Assembly: GCA_029204225.1 (NCBI GenBank) | Contig: CM055107.1 | Coordinates: 22,572,178-22,636,177 of the forward strand | Direction of reading: 5' to 3' | DNA length: 64,000 nt | Origin: Diphasiastrum complanatum | Lineage: Eukaryota > Streptophyta > Lycopodiopsida > Lycopodiales > Lycopodiaceae | Shown: positions 1-11,266 of the stretch, piece after piece | Numbering within the stretch: position 1 is the first letter of the stretch | How the letters are laid out: each line of letters starts with the position of its first letter | Made by a program: the position numbers and the translations under genes | The notes under the pieces: model-generated | What the model was told of the DNA's origin: nothing | The model's input: only the letters and a program-made list of their open reading frames with translations | Database searches by the model: none

Positions 1-290
1 ACTGGAGGCCATAGTCAGATCTCAACCGTATCAAATCTCAACCGACGGATAGTATCAAATCTCGACCGACGGCCACTGTCAGATCTCAACTGACAGATAG
101 TATCAAATCTCGATTGACGGCCACTGTCAAATCTCAACCAACGGCCACTGTCAAATCTCAACTGACGGATAGTATCAGATCTCGACCGATGGCCACTGTC
201 AAATCTCAACCGACGGATAGTATCAAATCTCAACCGAAGGCCATTCAGCCCAATCTCAACCAACGGCCTGTTTCAACCGGCCAAGATCCA
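1..290. repeat. 24-bp minisatellite, about 11 units
   Basis: A 24-base unit with the core TCAAATCTCAACCGACGG is repeated head to tail, alternating between versions led by ATAGTA and CCACTG. Because 24 is a multiple of 3, both strands read as an 8-residue peptide repeat. I treat those short open frames as a by-product. The array runs off the left edge of the window. Confidence 0.9.
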
Positions 291-1500
291 CGCTAGATGA
301 CAGACCTATCCAACGATGATCTGGACTGACGAGCATGACGTACCTCAAATACACAGCTTGCATCGACAATTTCTTTGACAATCTATCTATCTGTCTGCAA
401 TGCTATAACGAATACATGAGAACACCTACACGAGCCTGCATATGCATTGGGCCATAACGACCGCATCCAGCTGTAACAACCGCCTTGAGCCGTAGCAAGC
501 AGCACAACCGCTCCCCGTCTATCGTCATCACCCTTCATCCCCATTCCATTTGCAATCACCCTACCTCCGCATTTTCCCACAACATCCACATTTAGTCGCA
601 ACAATCCGCACTCTCTCCACATTACGGACCACCTCCATCTGCATTCACCCATCCGCACCGCCTTCCGCAGTCGCAAACATCCACATTCACCCGCCCACAA
701 GCCACCCCCTAACTACACCCAAACATCTCTGCCTCCACCCTGCAACCGTGAAGAAAACAACATCCCCCACCCAGCCATCAACCGCCATCAACCGATAACA
801 TCGCCATCAACCGCTGACATCGCAATCGACCGCTGACATCACCATCATCCGCTAACATTGCAATCGACCGCCGCAACCTCAACCACCGCTACAAACCGCT
901 ATCGCCTGCTGCAACTGCAATCCCTCGTCAACCACTGCACACAACTCGCCTAACTACCTCCACATAAAACACGTTATGTCTTCATTAAGCCACCTTTCTC
1001 ACATCGCAACTGATCGCATGCCATCCCATTACACACAACTTCCCCTTCAGTTGCACTCTCCCCACCTTACGGACCACCTCCACCTGCATCTGCAATCACA
1101 CGTCACAACCATCGCAACCATCCCCATCCCGTCAAACCGCATTCCCTCACATCACAACCATCATCCATCATAACTTGTAGGCATTGTAATATATCGTAAC
1201 CATACGAATCGTAAACAATCGCAAATCACCGTCATCCATCGCAAACTGTACAGACTGCCATCCATCGTAACCCGTAGGTATAGCAGCCCACCGCAAACCG
1301 TTGCCATCCATCCCGAACCGTAGGATCCGTCCACCATCACAAACACACGCAACTCACTGTCATCCATTCTTGTCTCGCAACCGATTCTGACTGACACCGT
1401 TCGGACCATAGATCACTGCACAACTCCACCATCCACTCATCTCCGTTCTCGACTTGTGGAAACCGCAAGCCATCTACTCTTCAACCGTAACAACTTTCTT
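291..1500. other. C/A-rich degenerate low-complexity DNA
   Basis: No gene is visible. The stretch is rich in CATC, AACCGC and CACC words. A loose unit of about 20 bases (ATCGCAATCGACCGCTGAC and variants) recurs at 780-880, and CATCCATC words recur at 1140-1400. The small open frames here have no recognisable domain and probably reflect the scarcity of T-initial triplets. Confidence 0.6.
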
Positions 1501-1877
1501 GTTTAAGTTCAAATTCCAGTGGTGTAAAAACGAAAAGTGATCAGAATGATGAGCCTGAAACTACTAAGCTATTGAAATTTTGTAGTTATTACTTTTCAAA
1601 TTTTTTCCAAAACCTTTTTTTTTACCCTTAGTCAAACTTCCTTGTATTTTATTTGTGTATTCTTGATCCTCATATCATCTTCTTCTAGGTTTGAAATTGA
1701 ACGCTGTAAAAAGCAAAAGTGCTCAGTGTATATGAACTACAACTTCCTGCCAATCTCAGTTTCACTTATCATAGAACTTTGAGTTCTAAGTGGGTCAAGA
1801 GACTGTCAAGAGCTTATTTCTTTGCAAAAATCAAACTTCGTAATTTTCATGCTCATATTCTCTCTTGATTTGTCAAA

Positions 1878-2461
1878 ATGGATTCTATTTCTAATTATGA
1901 GGTGGAATTTGATAATCAATTTGAATGCGATGACCAATCATATTGTGATTATCAATACGAGGAGCACAATGACAGTAATTCAGATCAATACGAGCAACAC
2001 AACTTATATGGAGACTGTTTGAGTGTTGATGACAACTATTCTAACCAAAATAAAAACCATGAGCTATACCAGTCAAATCAATCTATTATTGATAGTGGTT
2101 TTTATAGTATGACAGTGATGATGAGCTATATTCATGACAATCAAAACATCATCGCAATTCACAAGGTGATGAGCACGCACAGCGGTACATGAGTTCTATG
2201 TGCCAACTTGAACAATCATCATCTCCTGTGCAGCGTTGCGTGCATAACAACACTATCAGTAATGCCACTCCTTGTATCCATTGTCATTCACCATTATTAT
2301 TGTTCAATGGACAATCGAGCCCTACTAAAGAAGCGACGGAAGAATTGCAAGTTTCAAATCAACAAGCAAATGTGCTAGATAAATTGAAGGCCACACAAGA
2401 GTTGATAGTTGGAATGTTGCAAGAGATGAGACAAGTTCGGCAAGATGATAAGATGAAATGA
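1878..2461 (+). pseudogene. Gag-like remnant, left part, split by TE1
   Basis: Two overlapping frames (1878-2192 and 2189-2461) encode an acidic, Asn/Gln/Ser-rich protein followed by a segment with a likely coiled coil (LDKLKATQELIVGMLQEM). No known domain is recognised. Reading continues past a stop at 2459 towards 2600, where copia element TE1 interrupts it. The frame resumes beyond TE1 at 7910 with a Lys-rich, then Ser-rich segment. The overall build (low-complexity acidic head, coiled coil, no enzyme) suggests a retroelement gag remnant, but a decayed host gene cannot be excluded. Confidence 0.35.
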
Positions 2462-2600
2462 GATAGATTGTTTGATAGCCTATTTGTTGGACAAGACAAG
2501 ATTGCGAGAGCTGATCAAAGATGTAATGCACCATCTACATCATTCCAACTACAATCTCCATCACAAAATTTAATACCTTCTCAAGATGTCCGGAGAATTG

Positions 2601-2605
2601 ACATG
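2601..2605. repeat. Target-site duplication of TE1, left copy
   Basis: The five bases ACATG directly before the left LTR are repeated exactly at 7910-7914 after the right LTR. This fixes both boundaries of TE1. Confidence 0.95.
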
Positions 2606-3260
2606 TGTGAGAGATTTCAACTAGTTTAGTCTAGTTTATTCATATTTTGGTTAATTGTCAATAAGAGGCCAAAACTCATTTTAGACTTAGAGACAAACTT
2701 TTTGAAGTTATATTAGTTTAAAATACATTCAATAAACACTTTTGGAAAGTGTGGGAAAGTTGGTAGTCGAGTTTGAGAGAGATTCAAATTTGAACTTTGG
2801 GTACATTGAATCTAGACCCAAAAATAGTAGGGTTTACATTTTGGAGGGAAAGCCAAGTGGCCAAATAGGGTTTGGACACTCTATAAAAGGATGTAACTCG
2901 TAGAGAGACACATCTTCTCTCTTCTATCTCTCATTTCATCATTATACATGGTCCTGTTTGGGTTCTACTACTCATTGGCGCACTATCTTGGTGTTATCTT
3001 GCAATTCTATGTGTAGAATGATCATTTATTGCTATTTTCGGTTCCACACGTGTGAAATACAGTAGGGTACTGTAATTTTAAGGACAGCAAACATATTTTA
3101 TGTTTTTGGTTCATTTTTTATCAATATTTCTTAGAGTTTACATCTCATTTTGTATGTAGATGCTCATTTTTCTACATTGGCAGGATTGTTGGTTTGCTCC
3201 TTATTGTAACCAAAGATTTGGGACTTGGATTGGATCTTGAATGATCTAAAATCCTTCACA
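2606..3260 (+). repeat. TE1 left LTR
   Basis: This 655-bp LTR begins TGTGAGAG and ends TTCACA. It holds a TATA box at 2882-2890, a CT-rich tract just downstream, and a perfect CACACGTGTG palindrome with a G-box core at 3045-3054. Confidence 0.95.
2882..2890 (+). promoter_or_regulatory. TATA box of the TE1 left LTR
   Basis: TATAAAAGG sits about 275 bp into the LTR. It is conserved at the same place in the right LTR (near 7531) and in the TE3 LTRs (near 31730 and in the partial copy). A transcription start about 30 bp downstream, in the CT-rich stretch, is inferred. Confidence 0.75.
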
Positions 3261-3272
3261 TGGTATCAGAGC
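3261..3272 (+). other. Primer-binding site of TE1
   Basis: TGGTATCAGAGC follows the LTR end without a gap and is the standard tRNA-iMet-complementary site of plant copia elements. A leader of about 590 bp without long open frames follows, up to the gag start. Confidence 0.92.
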
Positions 3273-3862
3273 TCTTGTGTTTCAGTTTATGAAAGGATCA
3301 GCCATCTTTAGCAAGGATTTGGAGGAGTTACCAATGCTAGAGCATGCTAGATTGATCTCTACTCCAAAATCAGCATTTTTGCATGTGTAGAATTGATCTT
3401 TTGTAGGTCAAAACTCAATATACGGTTAGATACTTGATCAATTCCAATTTCACACTTGGTTCACTGGAATTAGATGATTTTTGGTGCATTAGGAAGGTCT
3501 CATTGGAGTCTACAAGAAGATATACCAAGTTTCTAAAAATTGCATGTAGAATTTGAGATATTCAATTTTTTGTGATTTTGTCAAAACCCTAATTTTGATT
3601 GGATCTCTAGTTTGTGAGGTTACTGAACTTCATTTGAGTGTGTTTCAATCTTAGGAAGTGGAAAGAATCATTAGATTGAGGATAGATCATAGGTTGATCA
3701 AGATTTCACTATTCTATGTGTTGATTTTCTAGTTAGAAGTGCTAGAAGAGATTTGAGAGGTTCCATATCTTTGTAATTTCTTCTTGAGTTCATTTGTTGA
3801 CATTCAAGAGAGTGCTTTGTGCATTGGAACAGGTTGAAAGAAGAAGATTAGGTCACTTCAAC

Positions 3863-5097
3863 ATGGCTACAAGTGGTGGATTTATGTTGGAGAGCAATGA
3901 TAGGCTTACCTCAATCAACTATTCTACTTGGAAGGTGAGGATGGAGTCCTTATTGGAGATGAATGAGTTGATGGAGATTGTTGCAGGTGTGGAGGAGAGA
4001 CCTCAAGCACCTCAAGATCAAGTGAGGTATGACAAGAGAGCAAAGAAAGCTCTACACATGATTAAGATGAATGTTACCAATGAACTTCTCAAGGAAGTTG
4101 GTAAGTGCACGTCATCTTTGGAGGCTTGGGAAGCTTTGAAGAAGCTTTATGAATCCAAGTCTACATCAAGAGTGCTTACTCTTAGGAGGCAAATCTTTCA
4201 AAGTTTGCAAAAGAAGGAAGAGAGTACTCATGCTTTTGTTTTGAGGGTTAAAGCATTCAATGATGAGTTAGCATGTATTGATGAAAGCATTAAGGAGGTA
4301 GAACTTGTTCAAGTTATACTTAATGGCTTGTTGGATGATCATTCTAATCTTGTTCAAAGTTTTGCTATTCAAAAGACTTTGCCAAGTATTGTGGATTTAC
4401 AAGAGATCTTGGTGAATGAGGAGTATAGGCTTCAATCAAGAGGAGGTGGATCTACATCGACATCTCATTATGAAGAGGATGCTATGTTCATCAAAGGCAA
4501 GTTTAAGGGCAAAGGCAAAGGCAAGTGGTCTAAAGGGCAAGATCAAGGTGAGACTTCTTCTTTTGGAAAAAAGAAAGATAAGTCTAAGTTGAAATGCTTT
4601 TATTGTGGAATCAAAGGGCATTTTTCAAATGAATGTTTGAAGAAGCAAAGAGATGAAGGTAGCAAGCAAATCAACTTTACTACTAATGATGAGGGTCTAG
4701 GTGGTGGTGATTCTATTTTGATGTGTTCATCAAGTCCAATATCAATTGAAGGTGACAAAGATTCATGGTGTATTGATAGTGGAGCTAGTTCACACATGAC
4801 TAGTCACAAGGAGCTCTTTACTTCTTTGGTCACTTATGATGGAGCCAAGAAAGCAATTCACATGGCCAATGGTGGTGAGTGTGTGATTGAATGTATTGGT
4901 TCAATTCCTATTTGTCTCTCTACTAATAGGAAAGCAAGACTTGATGGTGTTCTTTACATTCCTTCACTTTCAAAGAATCTGTTAAGTGTTGGTCAAATGA
5001 TAGAGAAAGGATACATGGTAAAGTTTGGTGGTGATGCTTGTTTCATTACGAAGGAAGAAATCTTGGTTGCTAGGGGCAATAAACAAGGTAGACTTTT
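3863..5097 (+). CDS. TE1 gag and protease (5' part of the polyprotein)
   Basis: The frame opens further upstream, but I choose the ATG at 3863 because the protein start (MATSGG) matches the starts of the TE2 and TE3 gag proteins. In order: a copia gag core (DUF4219/UBN2 type, motif NYSTWKVRMES near residue 20), a Lys/Gly-rich linker, a CCHC zinc knuckle (CFYCGIKGHFSNEC, near 4595-4640), and a retropepsin with the catalytic motif DSGASSHM at about 4776-4800. The frame then slips by one base in the T run at 5094-5097, after which the polyprotein continues in another frame. Gag would form the virus-like particle and the protease would cleave the polyprotein. A programmed slip is possible, but a simple indel is more likely. 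Confidence 0.85.
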
Positions 5098-5100
5098 GAT

Positions 5101-6771
5101 GCTTTTGTTATGGCTAACAAAAAGGATGGAATGGAAAAGGAGATTGGTCTCAACTTTCCAAAGTTCCCTTTTAGCATCAATAAGATTGGTGGATCTTATG
5201 CAAAGTCTAACAAGCTTCCTTATGATAGATCTAGGTCAAGATCTAATATGCTTCTTGGAGATGTTCATCTTTGTGCTAACTTGGCTAGTCTTGAGGATAA
5301 TGATGGTGTTTCAAAGGTTCTTCATGGCAAGTGCAAGCATGCAAAAGGTAAGGAAAGATCTAACTTCATCAATGGAGGTGAAGGTTCTTCCTTGGAAAAG
5401 ATTGTTGTTAATGATTTCTTTGATCATATGGAAAAAGATGTTGCTAGGTGCATTCATGAAGGAGATGGTTCTTCTACATTCTTTTGTTATGATTCCAAGA
5501 AAGTCATTTTTCCAGCAAGTGGAGTCACATGTCTTCATAAAGAGAGTAGATCAAATGGTTCTATCAAGAGACTTGGTGAGGGAGATAGTCACAACTCAAG
5601 GAGAAAAGAAGTATGTGAAGAGTTCAAAGTAGGATGTAGTTTGAATGATGTCATTGTGAATGATAGTGAGGAAGAATCATTATCATATGAGTCATTACCT
5701 AAATCATTGAGTAGAAGTTCTTGTTTGAAAAAAGGGAGTACTTCAGTCATCCTTATGTTGAAGGTACTAATCATTTTTTTCATGGCTTCTAATGTTTTTG
5801 AGGTTTCTACTTCTTATGATGCAATCATTAATAGGGAGTCTTATGAAGGAAAGAGCAATGAAAGATTGGTTTTTGGGAAGATCCAAGGCATGGATCTCAC
5901 ATCTCTTCATCAACTCAAAGGATTCTATGATTGTGAATTGATCACTCATGATCGAGATGGCAAAAGGTTTGTTGGAGAAGACTACATGGAACAAATCGAG
6001 AGGCAATTCCTTCAAGACAAGGGAGATCTCATTGGTGAGCTTATTGAGGTTTGTTATGGACTCAAGAAGGCTGGATTTATTAGGTTTGATACTCATCTTC
6101 ACCTACTCTACTTCATGTTGGATGGAAAGCTTGAAATCTATCTTTTGATTTATGATGGTGGCATTGGTGACATTGTTTTCACTAACCTTTGTGGAAGATC
6201 GAGATCAAGCATTGATGAGATCTTGTTGGATCTAGATCATATGTTTGAGAGGGAGTATTTTCAAAGGTTCAGGTCTGAATATATTCATATCTTTGATGAC
6301 CAAGAGAAAGGTAAGCAAGTGGAAGCGACTCATTTTGCCTTACTCACATGTTTTGGAGAATTTTCTTGTGTAGATGATGCTATGCAAGCAGATATTGGTT
6401 CTCATGGTTTTCATACTGGAAAAGCAAGTATTGGATCTGGAAAAAAAAGTTTGCTCAATGACTTTAATGGTCAAGAGGAAGATCAAGAGGTTGGTCTCAA
6501 AGGGCTTCAACGACACAAAAGGAAAGGTGGCAATCTGGAGCTAGTCAAGAGCATCAAAGGAAGGCTATTTGGCAAAGATGTTATGGATCTGTTTTTGCAG
6601 CTTATTGAAGACTCAAGTAAGGTTAAAGGAGCAGCAAGAAAGTGTTTTTCAAGTTTACTTTACTTGTTCTATCTCATGTTTGAGCTATTTCATGTGGATG
6701 TGTGCATATTGTCAAGATATGGACAAACTAGCTACATTGTCTTGCAATATCTTATCGTTGAGTTGTACTAG
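5101..6771 (+). CDS. TE1 second open frame, a pol replacement of unclear function
   Basis: About 557 codons are open in the frame following gag-protease. The first residues (FDAFVMANK, then KLPYDRSRSRS) still match the pre-integrase linker of TE3 (LDACVISN, then RLPYTRSISRS), so it began as pol. The integrase core with its D, D and E residues is absent. Near 6040-6250 there is a faint reverse transcriptase echo: YGLKKAG and RFDTHL, then LLIYDGG where YVDD should be. The last ~150 residues are shared with TE3, including KSIKG, EDSSKVKGAA and SSLLYLFYL. That part includes one hydrophobic segment. Enzyme activity is unlikely. It could be a decayed pol, a recombined module, or an env-like or accessory protein. 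Confidence 0.6.
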   Translation, partial: AFVMANKKDGMEKEIGLNFPKFPFSINKIGGSYAKSNKLPYDRSRSRSNMLLGDVHLCANLASLEDNDGVSKVLHGKCKHAKGKERSNFINGGEGSSLEKIVVNDFFDHMEKDVARCIHEGDGSSTFFCYDSKKVIFPASGVTCLHKESRSNGSIKRLGEGDSHNSRRKEVCEEFKVGCSLNDVIVNDSEEESLSYESLPKSLSRSSCLKKGSTSVILMLKVLIIFFMASNVFEVSTSYDAIINRESYEGKSNERLVFGKIQGMDLTSLHQLKGFYDCELITHDRDGKRFVGEDYMEQIERQFLQDKGDLIGELIEVCYGLKKAGFIRFDTHLHLLYFMLDGKLEIYLLIYDGGIGDIVFTNLCGRSRSSIDEILLDLDHMFEREYFQRFRSEYIHIFDDQEKGKQVEATHFALLTCFGEFSCVDDAMQADIGSHGFHTGKASIGSGKKSLLNDFNGQEEDQEVGLKGLQRHKRKGGNLELVKSIKGRLFGKDVMDLFLQLIEDSSKVKGAARKCFSSLLYLFYLMFELFHVDVCILSRYGQTSYIVLQYLIVELY

Positions 6772-6776
6772 CATTC

Positions 6777-7259
6777 TTGGATGGTTTTGCTGATGGAAAT
6801 GAAGCTATTGGAGGTCAATTATGTCACTCATTCATGGCCAAGTCATCAAGTGTTGATGATATCTTGTGGCAAGATGGAGATGGAGGCTCATTCATGGAGT
6901 TTTATGGTGGAGACATATCAAGAAAGGACAAAGTTGGAGGAGACAAGCAAGCAAATGGTCATCACTCACATTTATTGTTTGGTTGCTGTAATTTTCCAAA
7001 GAGTTCAAAGTTTGAAACATGGAGGAATCATTTCATTCACATTCTATTTGGTTCTTCATGTTCTAGTTATATCTTGATGTGTAAAATTGATGTAAGAAAT
7101 AGTGAAGCATCGAATTTGGACACTATTCTCTATATCAATTATGAAAGATACTTTAGAACCTTAGAAAGGAGATCTATACTTAGGATGGAGATCATTCTAA
7201 AGTTGGATCAAAGTTCTATTGTCAAAACTATGCCAAAACTAGTTGAAGAGGGAGTGTGA
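6777..7259 (+). pseudogene. TE1 third open frame, tail of the shared module
   Basis: After an indel just upstream, this frame carries on the TE1/TE3 shared protein: FADGNEAIGG, then LWQDGDGGSFME, then CKIDVRNSEAS. Compared with TE3 it lacks an internal block of about 60 residues after the SSVDD/SSVEL position. It ends a few bases before the right LTR and overlaps the purine tract. No known domain is recognised. Confidence 0.6.
7245..7254 (+). other. Polypurine tract of TE1
   Basis: GAAGAGGGAG directly precedes the right LTR, as expected for the plus-strand primer. TE3 has the same tract before its right LTR near 36793-36802. Confidence 0.85.
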
Positions 7260-7909
7260 GAGATTTCAACTAGTTTAGTCTAGTTTATTCATATTTTGGT
7301 TAATTGTCAATAAGAGGCCAAAACTCATTTTAGACTTAGAGACAAACTTTTTGAAGTTATATTAGTTTAAAATACATTCAATAAACACTTTTGAAAAGTG
7401 TGAGAAAGTTGGTAGTCGAGTTTGAGAGAGATTCAAATTTGAACTTTGGGTATATTGTATTCAGACCCAAAAATAGTAGGGTTTACATTTTGGAGGGAAA
7501 GCCAAGTGGCCAAATAGGGTTTAAAAACTCTATAAAAGAATGTAACTTGTGGAGAGACACATCTTCTCTCTTCTATCTCTCATTTCATCATTATACATGG
7601 TTCTCTTTGGGTTCTACTACTCATTGGTGCACTATCTTGGTGTTATCTTGCAATTCTATGTGTAGAATGATCATTTATTGCTATTTTTGGTTCCACACGT
7701 GTGAAATACAGTAGGTTACTGTAATTGTAAGGACAACAAACATATTTTATGTTTTTGGTTCATGTTTGATCAATATCTCTTAGAGTTTGCATCTCATTTT
7801 GTATGTAGATGCTGATTTTTCTACATTGGCAGGATTGTTGGTTTGCTCCTTATTGTAACCAAAGATTTGGGACTTGGATTGGATCTTGAATGATCTAAAA
7901 TTCTTCACA
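7255..7909 (+). repeat. TE1 right LTR
   Basis: The 655-bp partner of the left LTR differs at about 25 positions, mostly transitions. The TATA box and the CACACGTGTG palindrome (7694-7703) are kept. The TSD ACATG follows at 7910-7914. Confidence 0.95.
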
Positions 7910-8022
7910 ACATGGACAAGGGAAAACAAGTATTATAGAGTCATACTAGATATCCGGTTGGACTTCGAAATGGCAGGAGAATGTTGGAACAATGAGCATA
8001 ATAATCTATAGCAGCCAGAAGT

Positions 8023-8421
8023 GTGCCAATGAATGTTCATCAAAATGTCCAACAAAGAGGTGAAGCTTCAAGGATCCAACATTTTGAGGATGATGAACAA
8101 TCCGATAGTGAAAGTCAGGACTCGAGCACTTCTATCTCTTCCTCAAATGAAGAATTTTCGTGCATCAGTATTCCAAAAATCTTCACTCCTGTACTTTTCA
8201 CCTTCAAAACATCTTCCAAAAAAGCATTGGTAAGAACAACTTTTCCCACTATGTTGCAAAGAAAGCTCCGTGCAGGTCCCATTGGTGTTCTCAAGGTAGA
8301 CAATGATACTTTCCATTTTGTCTTGGTCTGTAGTCTTTCCTCCAGAATGATCCTTTCTGTTTGTTTGAAGCTGTTTCTCTCCTATCACAAGTACAAGGAT
8401 ACTCTCTGTGTCGTTCTATGA
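8023..8421 (+). pseudogene. Gag-like remnant, right part
   Basis: This 132-codon frame continues the reading interrupted by TE1. An acidic Ser-rich stretch (DDEQSDSESQDSSTS) is followed by a Lys-rich part with no recognised domain. Several stops lie between 7930 and 8020. It is probably the far side of the same decayed gag-like gene as 1878-2461. Confidence 0.35.
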
Positions 8422-9368
8422 CACTTTTCTTGTTTTTTGTATCAGTAGTTGAATGTAGCAAAGTCTTTTTGTGTTTTAAAACAAAAAATCTCACTTTAAG
8501 TTTTATTCGGGCGGCGTTCGCAAGCTGCCTTTCCCCATATGACTTGGCCACTCGGGAGTTCTAGAATCCGTTCTGGTGCCAGTCCCTTAACGTCTGGCGC
8601 CACGCGAATTGGGCCCTCCCTCGGGTCCATCCCGGTGCCTCTCTCCAACGAATATATTATGATATATTTAATAAAATATTTTCTTTTTTTAATACATGCT
8701 TCATTTTCTACACAAGTTAATATTTAAATTTTTTAGCCACTTTAATTTTACAATAACTCGCTTTATTATATGGGGCATACTCTCTTACACACACACACAC
8801 ACTCATCCATCCTTCGTTTTTTTGAACTTTTTTTTATTGCCTCTCTTTATCTATTTATCACTTTAACTTGTTTTCATTTTTAATGATTTTTTTGGTTATA
8901 TGATGTTCTTGTGTTTTTTTTCTTTTGTTTTTATTTTAATTATTGTATTTCATTCGTAATCATTTCTCTATGTCGACATCATTTACCTGTTCAATCTCTA
9001 TATCTCCATATCCTTCTAAATAAAGGACAAGCCCAGGAATAGGTTGCTATTGTACTCGTTCTTTAGAAATACTTTGCAGATATATTTCCACAACAGAAGG
9101 CAGCTTTTTGAGTTAAAACCCTTAGGACAGCAATTAGTCGGTTAAAGCTTTAAAGAGGTCACTTAGTGTATAGTTAGGCTCTTTGAAACAATGAAGCTAT
9201 AATATCATATCCAGCAAAGCACTAAAGAGCAACCAAAACACTTTATACCGGCATTAGATTTGTTAACAACACAGTCACGAGTCTGACATCAAACATCTGG
9301 ATATGAAACTGATTCTTAGCCTTGATGATATGTTTTCATGAATGCAGCAAGGAAACATTAATCCAAAC
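8422..9368. other. Intergenic DNA, no gene seen
   Basis: GC-rich at 8505-8640, with repeated TCTGGCGCC/TCTGGTGCC words that may belong to an unidentified repeat. AT-rich beyond that, with a short (CA)n run near 8790-8805. No coding or RNA gene is supported. Confidence 0.5.
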
Positions 9369-10289
<921 letters not shown>

Positions 10290-10382
10290 TAATAGGATTT
10301 TACCTTATTGATATTGACGGGGGTATCCATATCTCTACCATGCATGTCACTAAGAATCACAATATTATTCTTAGAAACTTTT
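10290..10382 (-). pseudogene. C-terminal end of the G1 integrase, beyond nested element N1
   Basis: On the minus strand these bases continue the integrase frame that stops at 16248 on the other side of N1. They give a typical hydrophobic and basic gypsy integrase tail (NNIVILSD, then VNINKVKSYYV) and then a stop. The resumption of frame shows that N1 inserted into this gene. Confidence 0.8.
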
Positions 10383-10570
10383 TGTTGTCTCGTCGATGTA
10401 GCATAGGGGTTCGTCGCTAGGAGCGACAACCTCGCCTTCACCTACATAGCAAGAATAGAGAGGGAGAGTCGAGAGACGAGAAAGAGAGTGGAGAGAGGGA
10501 GAGAGAGAATGTCTAGGCCGAGAAAGGCTTTGGGGGCTCGAGCACCTACCCATGGCTATTCTATCCCAAC

Positions 10571-10609
<39 letters not shown>

Positions 10610-11081
10610 GAAGTTTATTAGAATGAGAATGGAAGATGATACAATACAAAGGAAATGACTCCCTCTTATAGATTTTAGAAGTGAGCCTCCTTTATTCTCA
10701 TTGGCCACTTCATTGGGGCAAGGATTCTAATCCAAGCCTTTAAAATAAACATAACTTAAATCTATTGGTGCTAAGAAAGCACAAGGGCACTCACATGATT
10801 CATGTGAGTTTTAAGTTGGGCCCTTTTAGCTTTTTTATTTGCAACTTGACTTAGGGCCTCTAATGTCATTTTAGAGTTTTAAGCCCCTAGTCTCTTATTC
10901 CTAGGAATTACAACTTGCTACTTGTGCTCATTGGTGGCTGGGCTTATACACACAGGATGCCAGTGCCTTGCACTTATTATTCTACTGTACTGTGGTGGGG
11001 CCCACTAGGCAAGGCTTGGCCAACAATATTTTAAGTGGTGGGACCCACTTATTTATTTGTATACATGAAATACCCACAACA
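10383..11081 (-). repeat. N1 3' LTR
   Basis: 699 bp, from TGTTGTCTCG to ACCCACAACA in plus-strand reading. It contains a short (GA)n tract at 10572-10600 and GAGAG-rich DNA at 10450-10510. It matches 15394-16247 apart from microsatellite length and scattered substitutions. Confidence 0.85.
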
Positions 11082-11266
11082 GGGTCCACGGCCCAAAGTA
11101 GTGCCGGTCCTTCGGCACTAGGCTGCAATTGTCGTGAAGGGTGTTGTTGTCGGTTCATTTATTGTCGGGACATGGGTGCTTCAGAAAAGCGTGGATAGAA
11201 TTCGCTTACATAGAACCTGAGGCTTTATTGATTGTTGATCAACAAGAACCTAGACTTGCCAGAGTT
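11082..11266. other. Short non-coding stretch between the N1 gag and 3' LTR
   Basis: No clear polypurine tract is visible next to the LTR on the minus strand, where the sequence reads GGGCCGTGGACCC. The primer for plus-strand synthesis is therefore unresolved. Confidence 0.4.

Larger units (their letters stand above)
2606..7909 (+). mobile_element. TE1: complete Ty1/copia-type LTR element with gag and protease but no recognisable integrase
   Basis: This is a 5,304-bp element bounded by two 655-bp LTRs (2606-3260 and 7255-7909), each starting TG and ending CA, and flanked by a 5-bp TSD. By hand alignment the LTRs differ at about 25 sites with no indel (roughly 96% identity), so insertion is not brand new. 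A tRNA-Met type primer-binding site follows the left LTR and a purine tract precedes the right LTR. The interior encodes gag and a retropepsin. The usual integrase is missing, the reverse transcriptase is barely recognisable, and no RNase H is present. A long open frame of unclear function takes their place. The element probably depends on enzymes supplied by relatives. Confidence 0.93.

Noticed and set aside
1-290. Possible CRISPR array from regularly spaced repeats
   Set aside because: The repeats are directly abutting without unique spacers, and the genome is eukaryotic.
1-296. Open frames with an 8-residue repeat on both strands
   Set aside because: The 24-bp period automatically keeps all three frames periodic. 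There is no start context or domain.
8505-8660. GC-rich stretch as a possible tRNA or rRNA fragment
   Set aside because: No cloverleaf, B-box or recognised rRNA core was found. TCTGGCGCC words suggest an unidentified repeat instead.
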